Source: Nocardioides sp.
GTDB taxonomy: Bacteria > Actinomycetota > Actinomycetes > Propionibacteriales > Nocardioidaceae
Reading direction: 5' to 3'
Assembly (NCBI GenBank): GCA_002729525.1
Contig: PBYI01000009.1
Coordinates: 124,001-188,000, forward strand
Length of the DNA stretch: 64,000 bases
A program made the translations under genes and the position numbers. Of the stretch, positions 28,245 through 36,758 are shown in pieces; the first letter of the stretch is position 1; every line of letters starts with the position of its first letter. A model generated the notes under the pieces. That model searched no databases. It saw nothing but the letters and a program-made list of their open reading frames with translations, and was not told the origin of the DNA.

Positions 28245-28613
28245 TCAGAGCCGGGCCCGGTAGCGGGTGCCGCGCAGGGCGTCCTCGACGAGCCCGACCT
28301 CGCGGCGTACGGCGCGCAGGCGGGCGTCCTCGGACTGCCACACCTCGATCGCCTGCTCGATCACGTCGCGGGGCGCGACGTCGCGCAGCTCGGCCCGCGC
28401 CTCGCTGAGCCCGCGGCGTACGGCGGCCTGGCACCCCTCGACGTGCAGCACGGCGAACCGCGCCAGCACCACCACGTGGCGCCGCAGCGCGGGGTAGGTG
28501 CGGTAGTCGGGCGGGCACTGGTCGAGCAGCCACGACTCGGCCGTCATCTCCCAGCGCGGCGCGTCCGGCGGCCGCACCGCCCTGGGCCATCCGGGCGGGG
28601 CGACGAGCGACAT
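28245..28613 (-). CDS. Conserved hypothetical protein, helical
   Basis: 122 aa starting MSLVAPPGWP. It is mainly alpha-helical with CPPDYRTYPALRRHVVVLARFA and a C-terminal charged helix (EDALRGTRYRARL). I do not recognise a named domain, but the hydrophobic pattern, start context and codon bias look genuine. It stands alone between the Nudix and GNAT genes. Confidence 0.6.
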   Translation of the reverse strand: MSLVAPPGWPRAVRPPDAPRWEMTAESWLLDQCPPDYRTYPALRRHVVVLARFAVLHVEGCQAAVRRGLSEARAELRDVAPRDVIEQAIEVWQSEDARLRAVRREVGLVEDALRGTRYRARL

Positions 28614-28653
28614 GACCACTACTCTAGTCGAACACCTGTTCGATTCCTTGACG

Positions 28654-29253
28654 TTAGTCGGCGAACCGTTCCTCGATCTCGGCGAGGAACGGGTCGCGCA
28701 GGCCGACGCAGTCGAGCGCCCAGAAGGCGTCGCAGTAGACCAGCGCCCCACGGGGCAGGTCGTCGACGAGCAGCACCACCTGGAAGGCCGCGTCGGGGAT
28801 CCGGGCCGAGGGCCGGGTGAAGCCGAGCGAGGAGGCCCGCTGCCATCCGCGCTCGCCGTAGTACGCCGGGGAGCCCTCCAGGAAGACGGCCGGCTCCGCC
28901 GCGGCCCGGGCGACCTCCACGGCAGCCGCGAGCAGCGCCGAGCCGACCCCGGTCCGCTGGACGTCGGGGTGCACCGAGAGCGGCGACAGCACCACGACCT
29001 CGACCAGGCGCTCGCGGGCGTCGACCCACGAGCGGCTGAGCTGGACGTGCCCCACCACCGCCCCGTCGACCTCGGCCACCAGGGACGCCACGACGCGCTC
29101 GGTGCGGTCGAGCTCGTCGAGCAGCCGCACCAGCAGCGGTCTCTCGTCGCCGAAGGCGGCCGCGACCACGCGGCGTACGGCCGCGGCGTCGGCGGCGTCG
29201 GCTGCGTCGGCTGCGTGAGCCCCGTCCGCCGCACGCACGGAGACGGCGCTCAC
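28654..29253 (-). CDS. GNAT-family N-acetyltransferase
   Basis: 199 aa. The acetyl-CoA-binding motif A is LSPLSVHPDVQRTGVGSALL (near base 28980), followed by AAYYGERGW-type motif B. The N-terminal AADAADAADAADA stretch comes from a GCC/GAC microsatellite and may vary in length. It overlaps the YjbQ gene start region by ATGA. Acceptor unknown. Confidence 0.88.
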   Translation of the reverse strand: MSAVSVRAADGAHAADAADAADAAAVRRVVAAAFGDERPLLVRLLDELDRTERVVASLVAEVDGAVVGHVQLSRSWVDARERLVEVVVLSPLSVHPDVQRTGVGSALLAAAVEVARAAAEPAVFLEGSPAYYGERGWQRASSLGFTRPSARIPDAAFQVVLLVDDLPRGALVYCDAFWALDCVGLRDPFLAEIEERFAD

Positions 29254-29666
29254 CCCGCGGCGCCGTCGACCAGGAAGCTGAACCGCACGGTGCGGTCGGG
29301 GTTGTCGACGTTGAGGTCGACTAGGCAGATGCTCTGCCAGGTGCCCAGCGCAAGCTCCCCGTCGATCACCGGGACGGTGGCGTACGGCGGCACGAGCGCC
29401 GGCATCACGTGCGAGCGGCCGTGGCCGGGGGTGCCGTGCCGGTGCCGCCAGCGGTCGTCGGCGGGCAGCAGGTCGGCCAGGGCCGCGAGCAGGTCGTCGT
29501 CACTGCCTGCGCCGGTCTCCAGCACGGCCAGGCCGGCGGTCGCGTGCGGGACGAACAGGTGCAGCAGGCCGTCGCCGCGACCGGCGCAGAAGGTGACGCA
29601 GTCGCGGGTCAGGTCGAGCACGCGGTCGCGGCTGCCGGTCGTGTAGCGGCGGGTCTCGGAGTGCAT
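29250..29666 (-). CDS. yjbQ: YjbQ/UPF0047 secondary thiamine-phosphate synthase
   Basis: 138-aa trimer-forming UPF0047 protein. The family block is HATAGLAVLE, then HRHGTPGHGRSHVMPALV, then GTWQSICLVDLN near the C-terminus; the histidines and the Asp/Glu form a metal site. E. coli YjbQ has weak thiamine-phosphate synthase activity, but the physiological role is uncertain. The ATG at 29666 gives the canonical length. A thiamine-binding-protein gene lay two genes upstream before it was split by the element. Confidence 0.9.
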   Translation of the reverse strand: MHSETRRYTTGSRDRVLDLTRDCVTFCAGRGDGLLHLFVPHATAGLAVLETGAGSDDDLLAALADLLPADDRWRHRHGTPGHGRSHVMPALVPPYATVPVIDGELALGTWQSICLVDLNVDNPDRTVRFSFLVDGAAG

Positions 29667-29688
29667 GCCCCGATCCTGCCTGCCGGGC

Positions 29689-30171
29689 TCAGCCGCGCAC
29701 GACCTCCCGGCGTACGAGGTCGACGACGGCCTCGGGCTCGAGCGCCGCGAGCAGCGCGTCCTTGAACGAGCTCTGGACGAGCCGACGGGCGAGCGCGGCG
29801 AGGATCGCGAGGTGGCAGTCGCCCTCCTCGTCGGGCACGGCGATGAGGAACACCAGGTGGGCCGGGCCGTCCTCGGCCCCGAACGGCACGCCGGCGTCAC
29901 TGCGGCCGAACACCAGCGTCGGCTCGGTGACCGTCGCCGACCGGGCGTGCGGGACCCCGATGCCGCCCTCCAGACCGGTCGGGAGCTGCTCCTCGCGGAC
30001 CTTCAGGTCGAGCACGAGCTGCTCGAGGTCGCCGGCCCGACCGGCCTCGACCGCCCGGCAGGCGAGCGCGCGGATGGCAGCGACCTTGTCGACCGGGGCG
30101 CCGTCGTTGGCGGCGTCGAGGTGCAGGTCGACGAGCGCGGGCGTGATCAGGTCGCCGGTGAACTCGGTCAT
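29689..30171 (-). CDS. PTS sugar transporter subunit IIA (fructose/mannitol or nitrogen type)
   Basis: 160-aa EIIA domain of the PTS_EIIA_2 fold. The phosphorylated histidine is in GGIGVPHARS (near base 29945). No IIB, IIC, HPr or EI gene is nearby, so it may serve a distant transporter or a regulatory PTS. Confidence 0.9.
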   Translation of the reverse strand: MTEFTGDLITPALVDLHLDAANDGAPVDKVAAIRALACRAVEAGRAGDLEQLVLDLKVREEQLPTGLEGGIGVPHARSATVTEPTLVFGRSDAGVPFGAEDGPAHLVFLIAVPDEEGDCHLAILAALARRLVQSSFKDALLAALEPEAVVDLVRREVVRG

Positions 30172-30318
30172 GGGCAGCGTGCTCCTGGGGGCGACTGGCC
30201 GGTGCTGGGGTCACGGGCCGGACGGTGGGGGGCGGGCGTCGGGGGGGCACCACGCTGTGTGGGCGGCATCACACCACGTGGGTGCGGTGCCTTCCAAGTG
30301 CGCGGCGCCGCGGCCGGC

Positions 30319-30499
30319 TCAGCCGGCGGGCCGGTCCGGCGTCTCGAGCGCCTGCTCGAGCCGGTCGAGCTTGCCCTGCATCTCCCCCGTGCGCCCGGGC
30401 CGGATGTCGGCCTTGAGCACCAGCGAGACGCGGGGCGAGACGGCGGCGACCACGTCGACCGCACGACGTACGACGTCCATCACCTCGTCCCACTCGCCC
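30319..30499 (-). pseudogene. C-terminal half of split thiamine-binding protein gene (COG0011)
   Basis: From EWDEVMDVV through RVSLVLKADIRPGRTGE to the natural stop: 58 residues matching the second half of the 102-aa copy at 42417-42725. The left junction of the integrated element cuts it at the TCGCCC core. Joined to the fragment at 42753-42899 it would restore a 105-aa protein reading NLEGEWDEV across the junction. As it stands it has no start of its own. Confidence 0.9.
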
Positions 30500-30519
30500 G
30501 ATTGGTTACGGTGGGACAT
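30491..30519. other. attL of the serine-recombinase element
   Basis: The host side ends in CAC + core TCGCCC (30494-30499). The element side continues GATT-G-GTTAC-GGTG-GGACAT (30500-30519), which is the mirror image of the element side at attR. Central dinucleotide CC at 30497-30498 by symmetry. The recombinase gene starts 38 bp further in. Confidence 0.88.
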
Positions 30520-30556
30520 AGGTCGGAGCATCCGGTCGTCGAGGAGGGTCACGGGC

Positions 30557-31990
30557 ATGAGGGTAGTCGGGTACGCGCGACTGTCCCGGGCGTCGGAGGA
30601 CTCGACTTCGATCGAGAAGCAACGCGAGATCCTGACGAAGACGGCGGAGGCGCGCGGCTGGGACCTCGTCGGGATCGAGGCGGACGAGGACTCCTCCGCG
30701 ATCCGGACCCGGCTGGACCGTCCGGGGCTGACGGCGGCTCGTCGGCGCGTAGCGACCGGGGAGGCGGACGCGCTCCTCTGCTGGCGGCTGGACCGGGTCG
30801 CGCGCTCGGTCGTGGATATGGGGACGCTCCTGGACGAGGGGCTCCAGGTGATCTCCGCGACGGAGCCGCTCGACACGACTACGCCGATGGGTCGAGCGAC
30901 GGTCGAGATCCTCCAGGTGTTCGCGGCCCTGGAGTCCCGGACGACCGGCGAGCGCGCTCGCGCTACTAAGGCGTTCCTGAAGTCTCGCGGGCGCTGGGGC
31001 GGTGGCCCGCGTCCGTACGGTTTCGAGCCGGTCCCGGCTGCGGACGGGATCGGGAAGGTACTCCGTCCGGTCGAGGAGGAGGCGCGGGTCGTCGTCCGGA
31101 TCTTCGAGGCGCTCAACTCCGGGGAGGGTGTTTACACGATCGCGCAAGCGCTGAACCGTGACGGCGTCCCTACGGCGACCGGGCGCGGCACCTGGAAGCC
31201 TGCGAGCGTGCTCAACGTCGCGCGCTCCTTCCACGTCTCCGGCTTCCTGACGGAGGGCGTCGCTCCGGGCTCGCGCGACCGGCGCCCGGTCCTGGGCGAG
31301 GATGGCGAGCGGGTCCGGCCCTGGGCTCCCCTGGTCGCGGACGATCTCGCGGACCGGGTCCGGGCTCGCGTGACGTCCTCGGCGCTCAACGAGGAGCGGA
31401 GCGCGGCGACGAAGCGCGGGCTTTCCGGCGAGACGCGACGACTACTCTCTGGGCTCGCGTTCTGTCGCTGCGGGGAGCGGCTCCTGGTGAAGACGCGGAA
31501 GGGTCGTCCGTTCTACGGCTGTCGCGGACTGGGCGAGGGCTCTCACGTCCTGGCGGACGCGGTCCTTGTCGAGGAGGCCGCAACGGAGCAGGCTCTAGCG
31601 CTCTGGGGTTCCTTCCGTGTGACAGACGTCGAGGTCGAGCGGACCCCGGTCGCGGACGCGCTGGCGGACGTCGAGCGCTCCCTAGCGGTCCTGGGCGCGG
31701 AGATTGTCCGACCGGGCGCGCACGTCGCGGAGATCTCCTCGCGGATCTCGGCTCTCTCGGAGGAGCGGGCTCGACTTGAGGCGACGGATGACCGGGTCGT
31801 CCGGCGCACCCGTACGGAGACGTACGCGGACCTTTGGGACGGCTGGAGCGTCGAGGAGAGGCGCGAGCACCTGGAGATTTTGGGTGCGACCGTGACGGTC
31901 CGGGAAGCGGCTCGTCGCGGCTCTTGGGACCCGTCCCGCGTCGTCCTGGCCGGAGATCACGACTACTTAGCGGGCGCGCTCGACGACTGA
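30557..31990 (+). CDS. Large serine recombinase (site-specific integrase)
   Basis: 477 aa. The N-terminal resolvase domain has the nucleophilic serine in YARLSR (residue about 10) and the arginine-bearing stretch LLCWRLDRVARS. The recombinase domain starts about RPYGFEPV. A zinc ribbon (CRCGERLLVK...FYGCRG, near base 31470) is followed by a coiled coil (about residues 375-425), which in this family controls integration direction. The GAGGAGGGTC upstream fits a ribosome-binding site and fixes the ATG. It sits at attL, as expected for the enzyme that inserted the element. No excisionase-type partner is evident. Confidence 0.96.
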   Translation: MRVVGYARLSRASEDSTSIEKQREILTKTAEARGWDLVGIEADEDSSAIRTRLDRPGLTAARRRVATGEADALLCWRLDRVARSVVDMGTLLDEGLQVISATEPLDTTTPMGRATVEILQVFAALESRTTGERARATKAFLKSRGRWGGGPRPYGFEPVPAADGIGKVLRPVEEEARVVVRIFEALNSGEGVYTIAQALNRDGVPTATGRGTWKPASVLNVARSFHVSGFLTEGVAPGSRDRRPVLGEDGERVRPWAPLVADDLADRVRARVTSSALNEERSAATKRGLSGETRRLLSGLAFCRCGERLLVKTRKGRPFYGCRGLGEGSHVLADAVLVEEAATEQALALWGSFRVTDVEVERTPVADALADVERSLAVLGAEIVRPGAHVAEISSRISALSEERARLEATDDRVVRRTRTETYADLWDGWSVEERREHLEILGATVTVREAARRGSWDPSRVVLAGDHDYLAGALDD

Positions 31991-32003
31991 CGCGCGCGAC
32001 TTG

Positions 32004-32033
32004 GAGCCCCTGGAGGAGATCCTCCAGGGGCTC
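32004..32033 (+). terminator. Intrinsic terminator of the recombinase gene
   Basis: GAGCCCCTGGAGGA (32004-32017) pairs exactly with TCCTCCAGGGGCTC (32020-32033), followed by TTTCGC. It starts 14 bp after the stop codon. Confidence 0.85.
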
Positions 32034-32505
32034 TTTCGCGTACTGGGGCGGAGATTCGAGCAACCGTGAGCAGGCGGAGGACTTCCGGCCCACTCCTCTA
32101 ACGAAGGTCGACGAGGTCGGGTCCGGGCAACGGAGATTTTGGAGAAACTTCGCCGTTTCGTGAGCAGTAATGGGCGCTGAGGCACATTCCTATGGCGTAC
32201 CCCCGAAACTCCGGGACGCGCTGGACGGCGGCGAAACTCCTCCGCCGGATCGTGAGCAGCCGGGGGGCTCCTGGCTCACTCCTACTACGTGAGGCCCCGG
32301 AGCGGAGGCCGCGCGGAGGCGGAGAGTCCGTCCCGCTGCGGCGTCTCGCGGGCTCCTCGCCGTCGACCGGCGCGGAGAGAGGTCCTCCGGAGTGACGACC
32401 TCGGAAACAGTGGCGCTCTTCTTGTCTTCCTCTGTTACTTGTTCGAGACGACGACTCTCGAACATGTAACCCGGAGGGTGACGAGAAGCCTCACTGTTTC
32501 GGAGG
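32034..32505. other. Gene-free region with spaced CGTGAGCAG copies and a nested dyad
   Basis: About 470 bp with no convincing ORF. Three exact copies of CGTGAGCAG occur at 32065, 32159 and 32251, spaced 94 and 92 bp. The right part holds the nested inverted repeats at 32404-32500. The IS256-family element was inserted at its right end, so the native continuation is at 33938 and leads into the operon at 33999. It may hold an origin, a recombinase accessory site or operators. Confidence 0.6.
32404..32500. repeat. Nested inverted repeats (dyad)
   Basis: Inner arms GTTACTTGTTCGAGA (32434-32448) and TCTCGAACATGTAAC (32456-32470) match at 14 of 15 positions around a 7-bp centre. Outer arms GAAACAGTG (32404-32412) and CACTGTTTC (32492-32500) are perfect. 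The symmetry points to a protein-binding site or extrudable structure. Confidence 0.75.
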
Positions 32506-33929
32506 GGTCAAGTCCCCGGGAGTGGTGTAGCGCTGCGGTCCTTCGCTGAGGGTTAGGCAGTCAGTGAGGGCAGGTCGTGGGCTCCGATCTCGGTGTCGGT
32601 GTGGGGGACGAGGTTGACGCGGCATCGGGCGAGGACTTCGAGTCCGAGGTAGCGGCGCCCCTCGGCCCATTCGTCGGTCTGTTCGGCCAGGACAGCGCCG
32701 ACGAGGCGCACGATGGCCTCGCGGTTGGGGAAGATCCCGACTGAGTCGGTGCGGCGGCGGATCTCGCGGTTGAGGCGTTCGGCTGGGTTGTTGGACCAGA
32801 TCTGGGTCCACACGTCCTTGGGTAAGGCGGTGAACGCGAGGATGTCGACGCGAGCTTGGTCGAGGTGGTCGTGGACCGCTGGGAGCTTGCCGTCGACGTA
32901 GTCCAGCAGCCGGTCGAACTGCGCGGCCACGGCGGGCGCGTCGGGCTGGTCGTAGACCGAGTGCAGCATCGCCTTGACCGCCGGCCACATCGACTTCGGC
33001 GTCACGGACATGAGGTTGGCGGCGTAGTGGGTGCGGCACCGCTGCCAGGTGGCGCCGGGCAGGTTCGCAGCGACCGCCTCGACCAAGCCCCTATGAGCGT
33101 CCGAGGTGACCAGGCGGACCCCGGTCAGGCCGCGGGCTGTGAGGTCGGCGAAGAACTCGTTCCACATCGGACCGGTCTCGCTGGTGGCCACCCGCATGCC
33201 GAGGACCTCACGGTGCCCGTCACCGTTGACGCCGGTCGCGAGCAGGACGACGGCGTTGATGACACGGCCGCCTTCGCGGACCTTCATGGTGAGCGCGTCG
33301 GCGGCCACGAAGGTGAACGGCCCAGCGGTGTCCAGGGGTCGGTGGCGGAACTGCTCGACGTGCTCGTCGAGGTCGGCTGCCATCCGCGAGACCTGCGACT
33401 TCGACAACCCGTCGATGCCGAGGGTCTTGACCAACTTGTCCATCCGCCTGGTGGACACGCCGGCGAGGTAGCAGTCTGCGACGCCGGTGATCAACGCGGT
33501 CTCGGCTCGCTTGCGGCGCTCGAGGAGCCACGCGGGGAAGTAGGTGCCGTTGCGGAGCTTGGGGACCGCGACGTCGATGGTGCCGACGCGGGTGTCCAGA
33601 TCGCGGTGGCGGTAGCCGTTGCGCTGCGCGACCCGGCCTGGGGTGGGGCGGCCGTACTCGGCGCCGACCCCCGCGTCGACATCCGCGGACAGCAGCGCGT
33701 TGATCATCGTCTGCAACAGGCCGCGCATCAGATCTGGCGACGCTTCGGCGAGGGCTTCACCCAGCAGGCGTGCAGGGTCGACAATGTGAGGAGCGGTCAT
33801 CGTGATGTTCCGTTCGAGAGTGCTGTGAGAGGTTCGCTCGAAGGATCACGCGGTGGCCGCTGCTTCGTCTGGCGTACACGCCGGTGACGATCTCGGCGAC
33901 CGCGCTACACCACTATCGGGGACTCAAGG
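32506..33929 (-). mobile_element. IS256-family insertion sequence (1424 bp)
   Basis: Terminal inverted repeats of about 28 bp: left GGTCAAGTCCCCGGGAGTGG and right, read inward, CCTTGAGTCCCCGATAGTGG, both continuing TGTAGCGC (22 of 28 match). An 8-bp direct repeat TTCGGAGG flanks it at 32498-32505 and 33930-33937. It contains one intact transposase gene. The clean duplication indicates a recent insertion into the host element. Confidence 0.93.
32553..33800 (-). CDS. IS256-family transposase
   Basis: 415 aa, full length. The DDE catalytic residues lie in [20 protein letters not shown] and [13 protein letters not shown]; the characteristic C/D...H pattern [13 protein letters not shown] lies between the second and third. 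No frameshift or stop, so it is probably active. Its G+C-rich codon use (CTG, GCC) differs from the surrounding element genes. Confidence 0.96.
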   Translation of the reverse strand: MTAPHIVDPARLLGEALAEASPDLMRGLLQTMINALLSADVDAGVGAEYGRPTPGRVAQRNGYRHRDLDTRVGTIDVAVPKLRNGTYFPAWLLERRKRAETALITGVADCYLAGVSTRRMDKLVKTLGIDGLSKSQVSRMAADLDEHVEQFRHRPLDTAGPFTFVAADALTMKVREGGRVINAVVLLATGVNGDGHREVLGMRVATSETGPMWNEFFADLTARGLTGVRLVTSDAHRGLVEAVAANLPGATWQRCRTHYAANLMSVTPKSMWPAVKAMLHSVYDQPDAPAVAAQFDRLLDYVDGKLPAVHDHLDQARVDILAFTALPKDVWTQIWSNNPAERLNREIRRRTDSVGIFPNREAIVRLVGAVLAEQTDEWAEGRRYLGLEVLARCRVNLVPHTDTEIGAHDLPSLTA

Positions 33930-33998
33930 TTCGGAGGTCGTCACTCCAGGGGCCGGACCGCGCACGAACACGCACCCGAACCCTGGAAGGGCTCCCCT

Positions 33999-34976
33999 AT
34001 GACAGACGACGGCACCCGGCACCTGGACGGGCTCGCATCGCTTCGAGACGGGCGCTACGTCGCGACCTCGTCCCGACGTCCTCGGCTCCTCCGGCTCGAC
34101 TCTGGCGGCGCGGACGTCACGGTCGAAATCCCGGCTCCCCGCGTCCTGGTCGAGGTCCTGGACCTCTTCCCCGACGTCGAGGTCTTCCGGCGCGGACCGG
34201 CGCTCGTGGCTCGTCCTCGCGGCTCGGACGCGTCCGGCGACGCGCTCCAGCTGCTCGACGTCGCGCAAGAGGCGACGCGGCTCGTCGACCTCTTCGCGGC
34301 GCTCCCGGATCGGGAAGACGCTGGCAGGCCGTACCGGGACCTCCGGACGCTCGCGGCGGTCTCTCCGGACCTCGCGGGCTCCTACGCGCTGGAGGTCCTC
34401 CGGGCGCTCCGCTCGACGCTCTCGACGGCTCCGCGACCTCCTCGCGAGGTACGCGGGGAGACTCCCCGGATCGAGCGCGTACGGCGGAGCCGGGCGCAGG
34501 CCCACGCGGACGAGGAGTTCTCCTCGCGCTGGTGGCTGGAGGGTTATCTCTCCGGCTGGGGCGAGGAGAGCGAGGCCCCCGCTTCTGGGACGCGCGTCGC
34601 GGCGTCGCACCTGTACCGCGACGCGTGCTCGACGCTGGAGGAGATCGTCGAGCGGCGAAAGGAGACGCTCTCCCCGCTCCCTCCGTCCGGCCCTCCGCGC
34701 CCGACCGGCGACGCGGAGACGGACGCCCGACTCGCTCGCGACTACGCGCGGGCGGTCCGGGCTCGCGGCAAACACGCGGAGCGGTTGGAGGAGTGGGAGG
34801 AGGAGGCCGACGACGAGGGTCTCCCGCTCCGTCCTCGCGTCCCGACGTGGGCGCGCTTCTACGGCGTCGCCGACCTAGTTCTCGGCCCGCGCTCCCCGCG
34901 CTCGACGGCCGGGCTCCGCTTCTACACGGTTCCCGCCCGGACCGGGAACGTCCCTCCCGCGCTCCGGCGCTCCTGA
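33999..34976 (+). CDS. Element-encoded protein of unknown function
   Basis: 325 aa, first gene after the IS, with CTGGAAGGG upstream of the ATG. No catalytic motif recognised. The N-terminal 95 residues look like a beta-rich DNA-contact domain; the C-terminal half is charged and helical and ends WARFYGVADLV...TAGLRFYTVPA, which faintly resembles winged-helix regions of replication or primase-associated proteins. Codon style (CTC, GCG, TCC, CGG) is that of the recombinase, not the chromosome. Function cannot be assigned. Confidence 0.65.
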   Translation: MTDDGTRHLDGLASLRDGRYVATSSRRPRLLRLDSGGADVTVEIPAPRVLVEVLDLFPDVEVFRRGPALVARPRGSDASGDALQLLDVAQEATRLVDLFAALPDREDAGRPYRDLRTLAAVSPDLAGSYALEVLRALRSTLSTAPRPPREVRGETPRIERVRRSRAQAHADEEFSSRWWLEGYLSGWGEESEAPASGTRVAASHLYRDACSTLEEIVERRKETLSPLPPSGPPRPTGDAETDARLARDYARAVRARGKHAERLEEWEEEADDEGLPLRPRVPTWARFYGVADLVLGPRSPRSTAGLRFYTVPARTGNVPPALRRS

Positions 34977-35383
34977 TCTCCTCCCCGGAGCCGCGTAGGA
35001 CGGGCTGACACAAGGTCGCTCGTTCGAGTGCGGGTCTAGTGGTCCCCGCGCGCCGGTCGGTCGGTGCTGGCTCCGGGGAGGACCTACTCGCGCGGTCGAG
35101 CGAATCTCGCTCCCGCGCTCTTGCTCCCGTCCTGGGGGTCGCGGCGTCGCTTCGCCGCGTTGCCACGGCGCTCCTCCGCGCTGCGGCCTCCTGGGACGGG
35201 GCTGCGCGTCCTGTCGTGGGCGCGCTGGCCGGGGCTCGTCCCCGCGTTCGGCTGGTCGGTCCTCCGGCTCGCTGCTCGCTGGGACGGGCTCCGGTCCCTA
35301 TCAGCTCCCGCTCGCGGTCCGATGCCGCGCGGCGGGCTGGACACGTCGAGACGTTCGGCGGTCCCTCTGAAAGGTGCTCGCGC
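34977..35383. other. 407-bp gene-free region with small hairpins
   Basis: No start with good context leads a convincing frame. Several short stems occur, for example GCGGCG-TCGCTT-CGCCGC near 35140. A CGTTCGAGTG near 35021 recalls a tRNA T-loop, but no tRNA folds around it. It may carry regulatory or origin functions. Confidence 0.4.
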
Positions 35384-35860
35384 ATGGCGAACACGAAGAC
35401 GAAGACGCACGAGAAGGACCGTCGTCGTCCGGGCGGCTCGCGGAGGCCTGGGCGGAAGCCCGTCACGGGTCCCCGTCGGCCGCGCTCGGAGCCGGTGAGG
35501 CCGGAGGAGATCCTCCCGATGGGTCCGGCGACGCTCTCGCCGGAGCACTACCGGGAGCGCTTCCGGACGGCGCTGCGGCTGGCGCTCGCGGAGGGCGCTC
35601 CTTCCGTGACGACCGCGCGCTCTCGGGCGGCGTGCTCGACCTGGCGCTCCGCGTCCGGCGTGGACTACGGCACGGCGGAGCGCGTCCGCTCGGAGGTCTA
35701 TCGCGAGGAGTGCGAGCGGCTGGGCGTCGGCCCGCTGCGCGCCGGGGTCGCGCCGGATGAGCCGGTCGACTACGGGCCGCGCGAGGAGGACGAGGAAATC
35801 CGCGTCCCGCGTGGTCGTGCTCGGACAGACGACCGCGTCCGGCGCGGCGGCAAGCGCTGA
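35384..35860 (+). CDS. Basic element-encoded protein, unknown function
   Basis: 158 aa starting MANTKTKTHEKDRRR, with an extremely basic disordered N-terminus and tail, flanking a helical core (SPEHYRERFRTALRLALAEG...GVDYGTAERVRSEVYREEC) that could be a small DNA-binding or recombination-directionality protein. GAAAGG lies 8 bp before the ATG. Upstream in-frame codons (from 35039) lack a ribosome site. Confidence 0.6.
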   Translation: MANTKTKTHEKDRRRPGGSRRPGRKPVTGPRRPRSEPVRPEEILPMGPATLSPEHYRERFRTALRLALAEGAPSVTTARSRAACSTWRSASGVDYGTAERVRSEVYREECERLGVGPLRAGVAPDEPVDYGPREEDEEIRVPRGRARTDDRVRRGGKR

Positions 35861-35907
35861 GCGCGGCACGGAACACGACGGACGAGACGACGAGGAAAGG
35901 AACGAAC

Positions 35908-36612
35908 ATGCTGAAGATCCTGAACAGTGGCAGGCGGCTGGAGGGGCTCCCGGCTCGCGGGCTCCTGGCGCATGAGCAGAGCCCGGAGGAGGTCCGCGCG
36001 GCGCTGGCGGCGTGGGAGGACGCGCTCCAGGGGCTGAAGGAGCCGCGCGCGGCGCTCGACGCTGCGGAGGCTCAGGCTCGCGAGGAGGTCCTGCTCGTGC
36101 CCGGTGAGCGGAACCGCTGGGACGCGGAGACCCGCGACCGGACGACGACGCAAGCGGAGGCAATGCGGGCGGCTGAGCGCGCGCTGAGGGCTGCGGCGTC
36201 CGCGCTGGAGGCGGCGCTCACCGAGCACGCGGACGCGGTCGGCGTGCTGGGTGCGCGGCTGGCGCTGGAGGAGCACGCTCGGGCGCTGGACGCGGCGCTC
36301 GACGCTGCGGAGGCGCGTGCGCGCTTCTCGGCGTACGGCGGGAGCCGCTACGGGCTCCGCCCGGACCTGGACCCTCGGATCGTGACGCGGCAGCGTGCGG
36401 GGGCGGTCCAGGAGTCGACGCTCGATGTCCTGGACCGCGTCGACGCTCACGCGGTCGCGGAGCGGGCCGGGACGCGGCTCGACCTCGTCGAGGTCGTGAG
36501 TCGGCGCACGGGCGCGCGGATGCTCACGACGGAGCGGCGTGCGGCGTCCCTGGTGGGGCGCGGTCGCTCGGAGTGGCTGCACGTCGACAAGACGAAGGAG
36601 GGCGCGGCGTGA
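35908..36612 (+). CDS. Coiled-coil element protein, unknown function
   Basis: 234 aa, with GAGGAAAGG 8 bp before the ATG. Residues about 25-140 are an Ala/Glu/Arg-rich coiled coil (AALAAWEDALQGLKEPRAAL...); the C-terminal 70 residues are more globular. It could be a structural or phage-type scaffold-like protein, but nothing specific is recognisable. Its stop overlaps the next GTG (GTGA). Confidence 0.6.
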   Translation: MLKILNSGRRLEGLPARGLLAHEQSPEEVRAALAAWEDALQGLKEPRAALDAAEAQAREEVLLVPGERNRWDAETRDRTTTQAEAMRAAERALRAAASALEAALTEHADAVGVLGARLALEEHARALDAALDAAEARARFSAYGGSRYGLRPDLDPRIVTRQRAGAVQESTLDVLDRVDAHAVAERAGTRLDLVEVVSRRTGARMLTTERRAASLVGRGRSEWLHVDKTKEGAA

Positions 36613-36758
36613 ACCGGGAGGATCTCGGCCGGCTGGTCCTTGAGGAGTTCGCGGAGAGCACCGAAGCGGAGGTCGCGGCGGAAGCTCGTCGGCGGCTCCA
36701 GGAGCGGGAGGACGACGACGCTCTTGTCCGCACGGCTTGTGAGAGGCGGGGCGGCTGA
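36609..36758 (+). CDS. Small acidic helical protein
   Basis: 49 aa from a GTG overlapping the upstream stop: highly charged helix (LVLEEFAESTEAEVAAEARR). Its end overlaps the next ATG by TGATG. Translational coupling on both sides supports expression; function unknown. Confidence 0.5.
   Translation: MNREDLGRLVLEEFAESTEAEVAAEARRRLQEREDDDALVRTACERRGG

Noticed and set aside
35000..35060. tRNA-like T-loop (CGTTCGAGTG)
   Set aside because: No acceptor, D or anticodon stems can be folded around it.
34117..36163. Long minus-strand Arg/Pro-rich ORFs
   Set aside because: Shadows of the element operon; no ribosome sites and no recognisable domains.
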